Source: Salinibacillus aidingensis
Lineage (GTDB): Bacteria > Bacillota > Bacilli > Bacillales > Alkalibacillaceae
DNA length: 64,000 nt
Assembly: GCF_039522525.1 (NCBI RefSeq)
Contig: NZ_BAAADO010000005.1
Location: forward strand, 1-64,000
Direction: 5' to 3'
The first letter of the stretch is position 1. Every line of letters begins with the position of its first letter. The notes beneath the pieces were generated by a model. The model saw only the letters and a list, made by a program, of their open reading frames with translations, was not told the DNA's origin and did no database searches. Below, in pieces: positions 17,492 through 27,453 of the stretch. The position numbers and the translations under genes are program-made.

Positions 17492-18730
17492 ATGGTCCAA
17501 GAATTTCAAAAAACTGGAATTGGAAAGATACCAAGTGACTGGCGTATTGAGACACTATCAAGTATAGCCGAAGTAAATCCTGAGTCGTTATCACCAAAAA
17601 CTCCGGAGAATGAAATTATAGAATATATTGATATTGAAAGTATAAAAGAAGGAAAAATTAAAGGTACTAAAATATTAGCATTTAAAGAAGCACCTAGTAG
17701 GGCAAGAAGAATTGTGAGAAAAAATGATGTAATTGTTTCGACTGTTAGACCATACCTGAAAGCATTTACTTTAGTAGAAGATTCAAGAGAAAATTTAATT
17801 TGTTCAACCGGGTTTGCAGTTTTACGTCCAAAAAAAGGGATAAGTGCAAGGTTCATTTATCACTATACATTTAGTAATAAATTTTTAAGTCAATTACTTA
17901 GGAAAATGGTTGGTTCTAACTATCCTGCAGTTAATAATACAGATGTATCTAATGCATTAATACCAATTCCTTCATTTAGAGAACAGCAAAAGATTGCTGA
18001 AATTCTTACCACTGTTAATGAACAAATTGAACAAACAGACCAACTTATTACAAAAACAAAAGAATTACAAAAAGGTTTAATGCAAAAGTTATTGTTTAAA
18101 GGTATAGGGCATTCAGAATTTAAAGAGACAGTAGTTGGTAACATACCTAACGAATGGCGATTAGTAACTTTTAAGGATATTTCCACAATTAGTCAGGGAC
18201 TACAGGTAGCTATAACTGACAGATATAAGGAACCCGGACATAATAGATATTTTTATATTACTATACAATATCTTAATGACAAAAATAACAAAGAAAATAC
18301 TTACTTTATTGAAAATCCTCGAGAGAGCGTATTGTGTAATAAGGATGATATCCTAATGACTAGGACAGGAAATACTGGTGTAGTAATTTCAAACGTAGAA
18401 GGTGCTTTTCATAATAATTTTTTTAAAGTAGATTATGATAAAAAACTTATCAATAAAGATTTTCTCGTTTACTATTTAAAATCAAATATTATTCAAAATA
18501 TTATAAAGAGATTAGCAGGAACTACCACAATTCCAGACCTAAAACATGGAGATTTTTATAATATCCCAGTCGTACTTCCTGAACTTGATGAGCAGAAGAA
18601 CATTGCGAGTATTTTATCATCTACAGATAAGCAAATAAAACAATACAGTGTAAATAAACAAAAATTTATTGATCTAAAAAAAGGCTTAATGCAAAAACTT
18701 CTTTCAGGTAAAATTCGTGTAAAGGTATAA
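17492..18730 (+). CDS. hsdS: Type I restriction-modification specificity subunit HsdS
   Basis: The DNA-recognition subunit, 412 aa, with two target-recognition domains. TRD1 starts at IPSDWRIETLSSIAEV and TRD2 at IPNEWRLVTFKDISTI. Each is followed by a helical conserved region ending in near-identical repeats (KGLMQKLLFKG near 192 and KGLMQKLLSGK at the C-terminus). Both halves are complete, so a bipartite recognition site is expected. The site itself cannot be read from the sequence. Only one hsdS is present. Confidence 0.95.
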   Translation: MVQEFQKTGIGKIPSDWRIETLSSIAEVNPESLSPKTPENEIIEYIDIESIKEGKIKGTKILAFKEAPSRARRIVRKNDVIVSTVRPYLKAFTLVEDSRENLICSTGFAVLRPKKGISARFIYHYTFSNKFLSQLLRKMVGSNYPAVNNTDVSNALIPIPSFREQQKIAEILTTVNEQIEQTDQLITKTKELQKGLMQKLLFKGIGHSEFKETVVGNIPNEWRLVTFKDISTISQGLQVAITDRYKEPGHNRYFYITIQYLNDKNNKENTYFIENPRESVLCNKDDILMTRTGNTGVVISNVEGAFHNNFFKVDYDKKLINKDFLVYYLKSNIIQNIIKRLAGTTTIPDLKHGDFYNIPVVLPELDEQKNIASILSSTDKQIKQYSVNKQKFIDLKKGLMQKLLSGKIRVKV

Positions 18731-18743
18731 AGGGGAAATTCAA

Positions 18744-21700
18744 ATGAGTTCGTATTTAGGAAACGAAGAAACGCTTGTTGAGCTACCCGCCATAGATTAC
18801 CTTCAGGACAAGCTAGGTTATAAATTCGTTCATGGTGAAAAATTAACACCAGACTATAACGAGAGAGAATCGTTGAATGAGGTGATTCTCGTTCAACGAT
18901 TGAAAAAAGCAATACAACGTCTAAACCCGTGGATAGATGATTCTAACTTAAATAAAGCTGTTAGATTTTTAACTAGGCCAGAGCATCTTGGAACGAATCT
19001 ACTTGAAATCAATGAGCGGATATATGAGGCTCTTGTGCATTTTAATTTTACTGTTGATCAAGACATCGATGGAAAAGGTAAGAAAGATTACCATACGGTG
19101 AAGTTTATAGACTGGGAAAATGTTGAGAACAATGACTTCTTAGTAACAAGACAGTTTGTAATTCAAGGGCCTAACGAAAAAATCATTCCTGACATCGTTG
19201 TTTTTGTAAATGGAATACCTGTAGTTGTTTTAGAATGTAAGTCTCCCTTTTTAGAAAAAGGCAAGAATGAGAATATCGGTAAAAAAGCAGCTTATGAACA
19301 ATTACGACGTTATATGGATTTGCGAGATTCCAATACTATCGAGGGCGCTCCCCGTCTTTTTTATACTAACTTTTTCACCGGTATTCTAAATAAGTACCGT
19401 GCTTATGTTGGGACAATTAGTTCGGGATACAGTCACTATGTTGAGTGGAAAGATCCATATCCATTTACGAAGGAGCAAATAGAAGATGTAGGCAACAATG
19501 GTCAAAATGTCTTTGTACAGGGGTTACTGGAGAAACATAATTTATTGGATATCCTTCAAAACTTCTTATTGTTCGAAGTGGATGTTAACACGTCTATGAA
19601 AATTAAAAAAATCTGTAGATATCAGCAATTCAGGGCTGTTAATAAAGCACTGGACCGTCTAGTTTACGGGAGAGATTCTGTTTCTAGAGGCGGGGTTATT
19701 TGGCATACGCAAGGTTCAGGTAAATCTCTAACGATGGTTTTTCTTGCGAGAAAAATTCGCCGGTTACAAGAATTATCGGATGCTACAATAGTTGTTGTTA
19801 CAGATCGAATTGACTTAGATAAACAAATTTATCAAACCTTTCTTAGAACTTTATCAACTATCACAACTCCAGTTAGAGCTGATAAAGTTAGTGAAATGAA
19901 AGAGTTGTTATCTAATGCTCAACCGCAAATTATTATGACAACAATACATAAGTTTCAGAGTGAAACAGAGGAACAAGATACATTAGAAGATTCTTCTCAA
20001 ACTTCGACTTTAACATTCGAAAAAGAGTTTCCTGTATTAACACTTAAATCGAATGTAATTGTAATGGCTGATGAGGCTCACCGCAGTCAATATAAAGGAT
20101 TTGCTAGAAATATGCGTCATGCTTTGCCAAATGCAGCCTTTATAGGTTTTACTGGAACACCAGTTGAAAAGGAAGATAAGTCAACGCCAAGAACATTTGG
20201 TTCCTACATTGATAAATATGGAATACAAGAAGCAGTTGATGATGGTGCCACAGTTCGAATCGTCTATGAAGGCAGGAAGCCAGAACTTCAAGTTAAGGCA
20301 GATACGTTAGAACAGTTATTTGACGAGGCTTTTGAACATCGTACGGATGAGGAAAAGGAAGCTATCAAACAAAAATATGCTAATAAAAAGGCTATTGTTG
20401 AAGCCGATGAACGAGTCGACGAAATTGCTAAAGATATGCTTAAACATTATAAAGAGTATATTTATCCTAATGGTTTCAAAGCCCAAGTAGTTTGCGTTTC
20501 TAGAGAAGCAGCTGTGAAATACTATAATGCTCTCAAGAAACATATGAAGGAAATCATGGGTGAGGAACTTGATGCTAAAGTTATTTTTTCAGGAAACCTT
20601 AATGATCCTCCACACTTAAAAGAACACTTTACGACTAAAGCGGAGCAAGAAGAAATTATTAATAGATTTACAAAGCCCGTTTCAGAGAGTAAGTTATGTT
20701 TTATCATCGTGAAGGATATGCTTTTAACTGGTTTTGATGCCCCTGTTGAACAAGTCATGTATTTAGACAGACCGTTAAAAGAACATAATCTATTACAAGC
20801 TATTGCACGTGTAAATCGGACTTACGGAGAAAGAAAAAAATGCGGCTACGTAGTTGATTATTATGGTATATCCAATCATCTTGAAGAGGCACTAAAAGTG
20901 TTTGACAAAGATGATGTTGGAGAGCCAATGGAGTCATTAGATGGTGTTCATAAGCAGATGTTGTCATATAGAGAATCCGTAATGGGGATGTTTAGGGGAA
21001 TTGATAAAGATAACTTAGATGAACTTGTAAAACAATTGGAAGCTGAAGACAAAAGAGCAGAGTTTGAATTAGCTTATAAACGATTTGCCGGGGCGATGGA
21101 GCAACTAATGCCCGGTCATGTAACTACAGAAAATACGAACGATTTACGCTGGCTATCTTATATACGTGCAGCAGCTAAGGCAAGATTTGAACCTGATAAG
21201 AAACTAGATATTGCAGATAGTGGAGAAAAAGTTCGCGAAATCATAAATGAACATTTAACATCTCTTGGTGTTAAGCAATGGATCCAACCGATTACTTTGT
21301 TTGATCAGGATTATCAATCTAAACTTGAAACATTGCAATCAGACGAAGCAATAGCATCAAACATGGAACACGCTGTTAAGCATGTAATAAGTGTAAAAAT
21401 GGATGATAATCCAGTTTACTATACTTCTCTACTTGAAAAACTCCAACAGATTCTGGAGGATACACAGAACGATTGGTCAGAAAGAAAAAAGCAGCTAGAG
21501 AAATTTATAAATAACGATATGGAGACTGGTGAAACAGAAGAAGCGGAACGACTAGGGTTATCTAAAAGAGAATACGCCTTTTTTGAAGTGGTTAAGAAAC
21601 ATTTGGAACCAGAAGAAACGACATCTACATCTCAAGTCAAAGAAGCATCAGAGCAGTATATAAGTCAGGATATCATTGACTTATCAAAAGAGATTGCCCA

Positions 21701-21896
21701 GAATGTTGCAGACATAGTGGCGGAATCTTGGGTAGTAGATTGGACAACAAATCCGTCAAAAACGGCGGATATTGAGCGATCTATCTTTTTGATGTTAACA
21801 ACAAAGTATTTTAAACAAATTAAAATAGAAGTCAGAAAACAACTTGTAGGTCCGCTTCTTCAATTAGCGAAAAAGCACTTTGCAACTAGAGAATAA
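18744..21896 (+). CDS. hsdR: Type I restriction endonuclease subunit HsdR
   Basis: The ATP-dependent translocase and nuclease subunit, 1050 aa, full length. The PD-(D/E)XK nuclease motif is seen as PDIVVFVNG..VVVLECKSP near residues 150-170. The SF2 helicase motor has GSGKSLTMVF (Walker A, about 325), ADEAHRSQ (motif II, about 444) and FTGTP (motif III). A helical C-terminus contacts HsdM. The reading frame is intact and the operon looks functional. Confidence 0.96.
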   Translation: MSSYLGNEETLVELPAIDYLQDKLGYKFVHGEKLTPDYNERESLNEVILVQRLKKAIQRLNPWIDDSNLNKAVRFLTRPEHLGTNLLEINERIYEALVHFNFTVDQDIDGKGKKDYHTVKFIDWENVENNDFLVTRQFVIQGPNEKIIPDIVVFVNGIPVVVLECKSPFLEKGKNENIGKKAAYEQLRRYMDLRDSNTIEGAPRLFYTNFFTGILNKYRAYVGTISSGYSHYVEWKDPYPFTKEQIEDVGNNGQNVFVQGLLEKHNLLDILQNFLLFEVDVNTSMKIKKICRYQQFRAVNKALDRLVYGRDSVSRGGVIWHTQGSGKSLTMVFLARKIRRLQELSDATIVVVTDRIDLDKQIYQTFLRTLSTITTPVRADKVSEMKELLSNAQPQIIMTTIHKFQSETEEQDTLEDSSQTSTLTFEKEFPVLTLKSNVIVMADEAHRSQYKGFARNMRHALPNAAFIGFTGTPVEKEDKSTPRTFGSYIDKYGIQEAVDDGATVRIVYEGRKPELQVKADTLEQLFDEAFEHRTDEEKEAIKQKYANKKAIVEADERVDEIAKDMLKHYKEYIYPNGFKAQVVCVSREAAVKYYNALKKHMKEIMGEELDAKVIFSGNLNDPPHLKEHFTTKAEQEEIINRFTKPVSESKLCFIIVKDMLLTGFDAPVEQVMYLDRPLKEHNLLQAIARVNRTYGERKKCGYVVDYYGISNHLEEALKVFDKDDVGEPMESLDGVHKQMLSYRESVMGMFRGIDKDNLDELVKQLEAEDKRAEFELAYKRFAGAMEQLMPGHVTTENTNDLRWLSYIRAAAKARFEPDKKLDIADSGEKVREIINEHLTSLGVKQWIQPITLFDQDYQSKLETLQSDEAIASNMEHAVKHVISVKMDDNPVYYTSLLEKLQQILEDTQNDWSERKKQLEKFINNDMETGETEEAERLGLSKREYAFFEVVKKHLEPEETTSTSQVKEASEQYISQDIIDLSKEIAQNVADIVAESWVVDWTTNPSKTADIERSIFLMLTTKYFKQIKIEVRKQLVGPLLQLAKKHFATRE

Positions 21897-21909
21897 GAGG
21901 TTGAGATAA

Positions 21910-22623
21910 ATGATTCGTTCCATAGAATATGGTACTAAGACAATTGAGTTTTCTGTAGAGTTTAAAAAGCGCAAGACGATGGAGATCAGTGTAGAGCCAC
22001 CTGATAATGTATGTGTTGTTGCTCCCTTTGATACTTCAGAAGAAATGATTACGGAAAAAGTGAAAAAGAAAGCATCTTGGATTGTTCAAAAGTTATATTT
22101 ATTTAGAGATATCGAGTATCAAAAGATAAATAGGGAATTAGTGAATGGTGAATCGTTTATGTATTTAGGAAGAAATTATTCACTACAAATTATTATTGAT
22201 GAGACGGTTAAGAAACCGTTGGTGAAATTATTCCAAGGGAAGTTTTATATTAAGTCTCCATCTAAAGAACAAAAATTAATGAAACAAGCGCTAGAAAACT
22301 GGTATCGCCAAAAGACGCTTGAAAAGGTTATGGAAAAAGTAAAATACTATCAACATTACTTTAATAGAAAACCTAACGATATCAAGGTTAAAGAGCAACA
22401 AAAAAGATGGGCAAGCTGTACAGCTAACAATGATCTCTTATTTAATTGGCGTTGCTCTATGGCACCATCGTATGTTTTAGATTATATTGTAGTACATGAA
22501 ATGTGTCATATGTATCATATGAACCATTCACGAGAGTTTTGGGATATGTTGGCTTCGGTAATGCCTGACTATGAAAGTAGAAAAGAATGGTTGAAGAAGT
22601 ATGGAGTAAGGATGGATTTATGA
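21910..22623 (+). CDS. YgjP-type zinc metallopeptidase-like protein
   Basis: A 237-aa protein of the YgjP/DUF45 (M48-like) family. Signatures are WASCTANNDLLFNWR and the zinc motif HEMCHMYHMNHSREFW (HExxH with a downstream His, about residues 197-212). These genes are often found as a fourth gene in type I R-M operons, as here (13 bp after hsdR). Its role there is not established. It ends at a terminator. Confidence 0.88.
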   Translation: MIRSIEYGTKTIEFSVEFKKRKTMEISVEPPDNVCVVAPFDTSEEMITEKVKKKASWIVQKLYLFRDIEYQKINRELVNGESFMYLGRNYSLQIIIDETVKKPLVKLFQGKFYIKSPSKEQKLMKQALENWYRQKTLEKVMEKVKYYQHYFNRKPNDIKVKEQQKRWASCTANNDLLFNWRCSMAPSYVLDYIVVHEMCHMYHMNHSREFWDMLASVMPDYESRKEWLKKYGVRMDL

Positions 22624-22651
22624 AAGGATTTCCTCAAAGGAAATCCTTTTT
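22623..22651 (+). terminator. Intrinsic terminator of the hsd operon
   Basis: AAAGGATTTCCT and AGGAAATCCTTT form a 12-bp stem with a 3-base loop, followed by TT and TGGG. It overlaps the ygjP stop. Confidence 0.85.
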
Positions 22652-22675
22652 GGGATGTTACCGTTAATAATAAAA

Positions 22676-23605
22676 TTAGTAGTAATCATGAACTAAATCC
22701 CCAGTATCCCATGTATGTTTACATTGCTTACATTTTAACCAATATGTTTGAGTGTGAGGAGGTCCACTACCTACATATGAATCAGCATTTAAATGAACTT
22801 CCGCATCACAATTAGGACAATTAGTGAAATATCTATCAATTAGGAATTGGTTCATGGATTCTTCAGAGTCAAATAAATTCAAGATTTCCTCATCTGTACT
22901 AATCAATGATTCAAGTACTTCTTTTAGATTATTTGAAAATATCAAATTTACTTCTTCGGCAAACACGCTTAAATTATCATGGATTTTAGAGGGGTTTGCT
23001 GGATCGCTAAAATCCTTCTTATTATCCGTAACAAAGTATATGTTGTCATAGTTTATCGTACCGCATTTTATATGATCGTATAAAGTGAAAAAAATAGACG
23101 CATCTGCTGATTCATTTTTCACTTTACTATTACTTTGCGAAAACTCATTATAAAAAAAGGGAGCCTCCTTATCTATAGACTTTTCGACTAATATTTTCTC
23201 TGCTACATTAGTACGGTTGACTACTTTGGTATAGTTAGAATCAGACATGAGTTCATTCAACTTTTCTGCCCTGTTTCCATAATTATATTTATATTTTCTA
23301 TTTTCCATTCTTTTAATTTTTTCTAGAATTCCTTCCATTTCCCTTATTTCTTGCTCACTATCCAAATATTCTATTAGAGTTTTATATTCGTCTATGTTTA
23401 TTTTATTTTTTTCTATAAAATCTTCCTGAGTTTTATTTACGTGTCGTTGCCATTCAATTAATACTTGGTCCGTAACTATTAGATGGCACCTATATGTTAA
23501 AACAGCTGTAAGGAATTTGTTGAAAGTCACGGTTTCGTATCGACCCGGTTCGAATAAATTTAGTAGAATATTGGTATCTAGACATAGTGCCGTGTTAGTG
23601 TTCAT
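22676..23605 (-). CDS. PIN-domain nuclease-like protein with C-terminal zinc ribbon
   Basis: A 309-aa protein. The N-terminal PIN-like (DUF4935-type) fold starts CLDTNILLNLFEPG, with the first acidic residue of the RNase site at D10. Further acidic motifs are ESADASIFFTLYD (about 164-176) and YFVTDNKKDFSD (about 192-203). The C-terminus carries CPNCDAEVHLN...LKCKQCKHTW, a zinc ribbon. Most PIN toxins are about 130 aa with an antitoxin; this one is long and has no partner gene. Its place between the R-M operon and Lamassu genes suggests a defence role, but that is inference. Confidence 0.78.
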   Translation of the reverse strand: MNTNTALCLDTNILLNLFEPGRYETVTFNKFLTAVLTYRCHLIVTDQVLIEWQRHVNKTQEDFIEKNKINIDEYKTLIEYLDSEQEIREMEGILEKIKRMENRKYKYNYGNRAEKLNELMSDSNYTKVVNRTNVAEKILVEKSIDKEAPFFYNEFSQSNSKVKNESADASIFFTLYDHIKCGTINYDNIYFVTDNKKDFSDPANPSKIHDNLSVFAEEVNLIFSNNLKEVLESLISTDEEILNLFDSEESMNQFLIDRYFTNCPNCDAEVHLNADSYVGSGPPHTQTYWLKCKQCKHTWDTGDLVHDYY

Positions 23606-23953
23606 TTCATTCTCCCTTTCCTAATTTAATTCACATAATAAAAATTATTATTAAATGTATTACTAATTCATACTATATTATATTATATCATTATCAAAAT
23701 TCCTTTATCACAACGTACTGATTTTTGTCTATAATTTTATCATTAGAATAAGTAAAAACAGTAAAGCTGTTTTTTGGATTAGAGATATGTTTAAACTTCG
23801 GTAAAGTGGGCAGTATTGTAATATAAGTTCTCGGCATTATAAGCATCGAGGAATCCCTAGATACTCTTAAAACCGAAAATAAACACATGAAATCCCTTGA
23901 TATCAAGGGATTCAGTGTTCAATTAATTTTTAAATAGAACTAGATAACAGAAA
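23606..23953. other. Non-coding stretch with repeated CTTCGG-type motifs
   Basis: No convincing gene; a 70-codon ORF on the minus strand (23694-23906) lacks a ribosome-binding site. Short related motifs recur: TTCGGTAAAGTGGGCAG near 23796, TCTCGGCATTATAAGCAT near 23829, and TTCGGTATTATGAGCAG at 23956. They may be recombinase recognition sequences at the left end of the serine-recombinase element. Confidence 0.35.
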
Positions 23954-24041
23954 ACTTCGGTATTATGAGCAGAACTAAATGATTAAATTCGGTAAAGAAA
24001 GTAGTCAAAAAAATACTGCTGCTCATCAGAGCAACAGCTAG

Positions 24042-25655
24042 TTATGAGGAATCACTGTTAGAATCTATTAATGATTCTATTTCAACATAAGGTGTTAGAC
24101 GATATTCAATAGATGGGTTAGCGTTTTGAGTGAAATCAACTTCAATTCTTTTAATGGCAAGCAGTAATAATGATCGTTTTTCTTCCGTTGAATAACTGAA
24201 TATCTCTTGTTTAAACCTATCTATTATTTCTATTTGCTTGGTATCCTGTTGCAATAACTCCAGCTTTTCACTTATTTTGGCTAGGGATACTTTCTCTCTT
24301 TCAAGGTTATTTAATTGTAATTCAAAAGCTTCCTTAATATCTTTAAAATACTCATGTTCTTGTGTCAAAGTGTTTAGTTTATAACGGAGCATTTTAATGG
24401 ATTCATTTGATTTACTTTGATTTTTTAAAATGGATTTTTTCCATTTATTTAATATCTTTTGTAGGGTATCCTTATAGTTTAGGATATCTCTTGACCACCT
24501 ATGAGAATAATCTTTAAGAACTATCGAGTGTAAAACGTCAATGTTCACCTTTTTGGTACAAGAAGGACAGCGATAGTATAAATATTTCTTCTTTGACTTA
24601 GAAGGTGTCATATTTTTAGTTTTCAACTTAACACCACATTTAACGCAATAACAAAGATCTCTCAACATAAACGGACTATTCATACGATCTTTGTTATTCT
24701 TAAATGAACGGAAATACTGTGTAAGCTCCCAAAGGTTGGGTCCTATTAATGGCTCATGATGTTCTTTGATTAACGTAACTTCGTCTAACGGTTTTCTTTT
24801 GCTTTTTTCATAGCTAGTTCTTGCAAACCATGTAAGGTCGCCAACGTACCATAAGTTATTTAGTATATACCTAACAGACGAATCGGACCATGAGATTGCA
24901 TTCTTAGTTGGTAATGGTGTGTTTGCTTTATTTAAAAGCTCTGCTATCTTTTTATCGCTATGCCCAAAACTATATAGATAGAATATGAACATGACAATTG
25001 GAGCATACTCATTGAGTTCAATATCATCATTAGTTAAAGAATAGCCATATGGGTTTCTAGATTCCGGACGTTTGCTAGACTTATTGATTACTGTTGCATG
25101 ATAGTCAAAAGCTCTAAAAGATTTTTCTTCGACTTCTTCATTGGCTAGTGCTAGTTTTGCTTGAACAAATGGATTATTTTCGTCCCATACACCTTCTGTC
25201 TTTGTTGAATAAACTTTAAAATTAGGTTTTACGTCTTTAATAGGACCAAGAATATTTAATACGAAATCTTCTATTAACCGAGTTACGCGACTTTCCTCAT
25301 AGAAAATTGTTGCTAGAACATTGGAATAACTTAATATATATTCTTTCATATTAAGCATTTCTGGGCGCTTTTGTGCAGGAATATGATAGGCAGATTTAGC
25401 TTGATCTACAAACAAAATTATTACTTGAAAACCTTCTTGTTTAGCACGAGCTACTACTTCATTAACTTGAATTTTTAAAGAGTTTCTATCAGTTTGATAT
25501 ATATCAGACCAACGTACATAAGCAGTAGTAATTTTCACACCGTCTTTATAAACATTAAAGGGAAGCTCACTTTGCTCAACATCGAATAGTTGATAATCAG
25601 TTAAAGTATAGGTGCCATTTATTTTATAGCAAAATTTATACAATGATATCACCAT
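24042..25655 (-). CDS. Large serine recombinase (second of a pair)
   Basis: A 537-aa recombinase with a divergent resolvase-like N-terminal domain. Its TAYVRWSDIYQTDRNSLKIQV (about residues 45-65) corresponds to the YxRxS motif with the nucleophilic serine, and EESRVTR to the arginine motif. A 'recombinase' domain follows (NPYGYSLTNDDIELNEYAP...VRYILNNLWYVGDL), then a zinc ribbon (CVKCGVKLK...YYRCPSC) and a long coiled coil. The extra N-terminal 40 residues and the changed motif suggest a specialised partner. It overlaps the upstream recombinase gene by 20 bp, so the two are translated together. Confidence 0.82.
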   Translation of the reverse strand: MVISLYKFCYKINGTYTLTDYQLFDVEQSELPFNVYKDGVKITTAYVRWSDIYQTDRNSLKIQVNEVVARAKQEGFQVIILFVDQAKSAYHIPAQKRPEMLNMKEYILSYSNVLATIFYEESRVTRLIEDFVLNILGPIKDVKPNFKVYSTKTEGVWDENNPFVQAKLALANEEVEEKSFRAFDYHATVINKSSKRPESRNPYGYSLTNDDIELNEYAPIVMFIFYLYSFGHSDKKIAELLNKANTPLPTKNAISWSDSSVRYILNNLWYVGDLTWFARTSYEKSKRKPLDEVTLIKEHHEPLIGPNLWELTQYFRSFKNNKDRMNSPFMLRDLCYCVKCGVKLKTKNMTPSKSKKKYLYYRCPSCTKKVNIDVLHSIVLKDYSHRWSRDILNYKDTLQKILNKWKKSILKNQSKSNESIKMLRYKLNTLTQEHEYFKDIKEAFELQLNNLEREKVSLAKISEKLELLQQDTKQIEIIDRFKQEIFSYSTEEKRSLLLLAIKRIEVDFTQNANPSIEYRLTPYVEIESLIDSNSDSS

Positions 25656-27069
25656 CCTTAAAGTACTTTGTTAATGCCATGTGGTAAATTAATGAATGAT
25701 TAGATACTTCAACGTCTTTATAAAAAAGTTTGGCAAGAAAATATAAATCGTATTCTTGAAGTACATTTGAGAGATTGTTTTTGATTAAATCAATATGTTC
25801 TTTTATACCAACTCGTGCTTCATCTATTTTTAAAATCTCTACATAAATAATTTCAATTGCTTTTTTGATATTCCTTGATTGTATTACAAGTTGTTTGAAA
25901 TCTTTTGAGCAATTTGGCGAATACTTTCTAGTGATCTGTTGATGAACTGAATCTAACTCATAGTTTAAGGAAGATAATTCCTGTTTATATTTCACTTCAA
26001 TTTTTCTTAAATAGGAGAAAAGATCTCCTTTCATTGCATCGGTATCTATTGCATGAATAATAGGATTTAAATGTTCTGAAATAATTTGATTAAATTTGTC
26101 TACCTCAATTTTTATTTCTTTATGTTTTCTTTTGCATACAAAATACCCACTTTTTCCAAGTTCGGATGATCGAAAAATCATGGGTTTCTTGCACTCACAG
26201 CATGTTGGATGAATGACTGCGCTGTTCGAAGCTTTTATAATGGCATCTTTTGTAGCTTGTTCCATTTCTTTAACTACTTCTTGTATTCTCATAAACTCTT
26301 CGAATGAAATGAGCGGTTTTACATGATTTAACTTTTCATATCCATATGGCGTTGACATATAGCCGCAATAGAAAGGATTACAGAGATATTTTAATAAATT
26401 GTGGTAGCTTTTATTCCTGAACAACTTTTTGTATTTTAAAAGAATGTCAAAAAAATCATTAGTAGTTTTAGTATTCATTACATCTTTGAAAAAGGACGTA
26501 AGTTCTTTTATAAGAGTAGGATTGGGCATGTACCTAACATTCTTTTTCTTTCCTTCCCGGATATAACCAAATATTGACGAGGGAAACTGCTTTTGTGTGT
26601 CACTTTTTCTACTCGTAATATTCTGCCCCTCACTTTGAGCGAAAATTCCATATAAAGCTTCAATTGCTAACTTTTTGGAAAACGCAGGCTGTTTTGTTGA
26701 GGTGAATATTACATCTACGTTATGTTCATAGAATTCTTTTACGAGTGCTACATATTCATAAAAGTTGCGTGCTAAACGATCCCGACTATAAACAATAATT
26801 GTTTTCACCTGTTTTTGCTTAATCTTTTTTCTTAATTCTAGTAATCCATTTCGCTCATCTAACCCAACTTTGTTTGCAGATACATCATTATCATTTAACC
26901 AAATGACATTTTCTTCTGGAATCCCGTGATTATTAATATAAGCTTCAGCAAGACCAATTTGCTTTTGAATATCTTGTTGGGCCGTACTAACACGGCTGTA
27001 GACAGCAATAAAATCTTTGTATATCTTTTCGTAATCAAAATACATTAAGTTATTCTCGGGTTTACTCAT
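25636..27069 (-). CDS. Large serine recombinase (first of a pair)
   Basis: A 477-aa large serine recombinase. The resolvase domain has AVYSRVSTAQQDIQKQ (catalytic serine about residue 27) and VYSRDRLARNFYE (the arginine motif). A shortened recombinase domain follows, then a zinc ribbon (CCECKKPMIFRSS...YFVCKR) and a coiled coil near 350-420. Large serine recombinases integrate and excise DNA without host factors; pairs (as with CcrA/CcrB of SCC elements) are known. It follows a 56-aa gene by a few bases and overlaps the next recombinase. Confidence 0.88.
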   Translation of the reverse strand: MSKPENNLMYFDYEKIYKDFIAVYSRVSTAQQDIQKQIGLAEAYINNHGIPEENVIWLNDNDVSANKVGLDERNGLLELRKKIKQKQVKTIIVYSRDRLARNFYEYVALVKEFYEHNVDVIFTSTKQPAFSKKLAIEALYGIFAQSEGQNITSRKSDTQKQFPSSIFGYIREGKKKNVRYMPNPTLIKELTSFFKDVMNTKTTNDFFDILLKYKKLFRNKSYHNLLKYLCNPFYCGYMSTPYGYEKLNHVKPLISFEEFMRIQEVVKEMEQATKDAIIKASNSAVIHPTCCECKKPMIFRSSELGKSGYFVCKRKHKEIKIEVDKFNQIISEHLNPIIHAIDTDAMKGDLFSYLRKIEVKYKQELSSLNYELDSVHQQITRKYSPNCSKDFKQLVIQSRNIKKAIEIIYVEILKIDEARVGIKEHIDLIKNNLSNVLQEYDLYFLAKLFYKDVEVSNHSLIYHMALTKYFKDGDIIV

Positions 27070-27076
27070 TTCGTTT

Positions 27077-27247
27077 TTACTCCTTTTCGATAATATCTCT
27101 ACTTTCCATCAACAACAATCCTTTGGTTTTGGGGTCTAAATCCAGTTGGTCTAAAAGCATTTTTTCTATTAACCTCTTAATAAAATGGTAGGATTCTGCT
27201 TGTTGATCTTCATTAAAAGATACTTTTAACACAGCTTTTCTCGACAT
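27077..27247 (-). CDS. Small protein upstream of the recombinase pair
   Basis: A 56-aa ORF (MSRKAVLKVSFNEDQQAESYHF...) with a strong GGGAGGT site upstream of ATG 27247. The stop lies seven bases before the recombinase start, and its own GAAAAGGAG end serves as that gene's ribosome site. It is probably a helical accessory protein. I do not recognise the family; an accessory or directionality factor is a guess from position. Confidence 0.6.
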   Translation of the reverse strand: MSRKAVLKVSFNEDQQAESYHFIKRLIEKMLLDQLDLDPKTKGLLLMESRDIIEKE

Positions 27248-27318
27248 CTAATACCTCCCGTCACATATTATTAATTCAATATGGACGAGAGGGATTTGAT
27301 TTATACTTAGTAAATCTC

Positions 27319-27453
27319 TTAATCATCTATTTTTAGTTCTAACTGATATGCTAGATCCTTATTAGATTTTTGGTTATCAATCGGAACGATAATGATTTCT
27401 GGTTCACTTTGAGGAACGTTCAGATCTTGTAGAAGTTGTAATAGATTTTGCAC
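27319..27453 (-). CDS. Possible 44-aa protein (GTG start)
   Basis: A short ORF (VQNLLQLLQDLNVPQSEPEIIIVPID...) with a GGGAGGGGAG site just before GTG 27453. It overlaps the end of the 58-aa ORF in another frame, as in tightly packed phage genes. The strong ribosome site is the main support. Function unknown. Confidence 0.4.
   Translation of the reverse strand: MQNLLQLLQDLNVPQSEPEIIIVPIDNQKSNKDLAYQLELKIDD

Noticed and set aside
17492..18730. A phase-variable, invertible hsdS locus
   Set aside because: Only one hsdS is present. The similar segments within it are the normal internal repeats of a two-TRD specificity subunit.
23694..23906. A 70-codon leftward ORF as a gene
   Set aside because: It has no ribosome-binding site and a composition unlike a protein. 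It overlaps the repeated CTTCGG motifs, which better explain the region.
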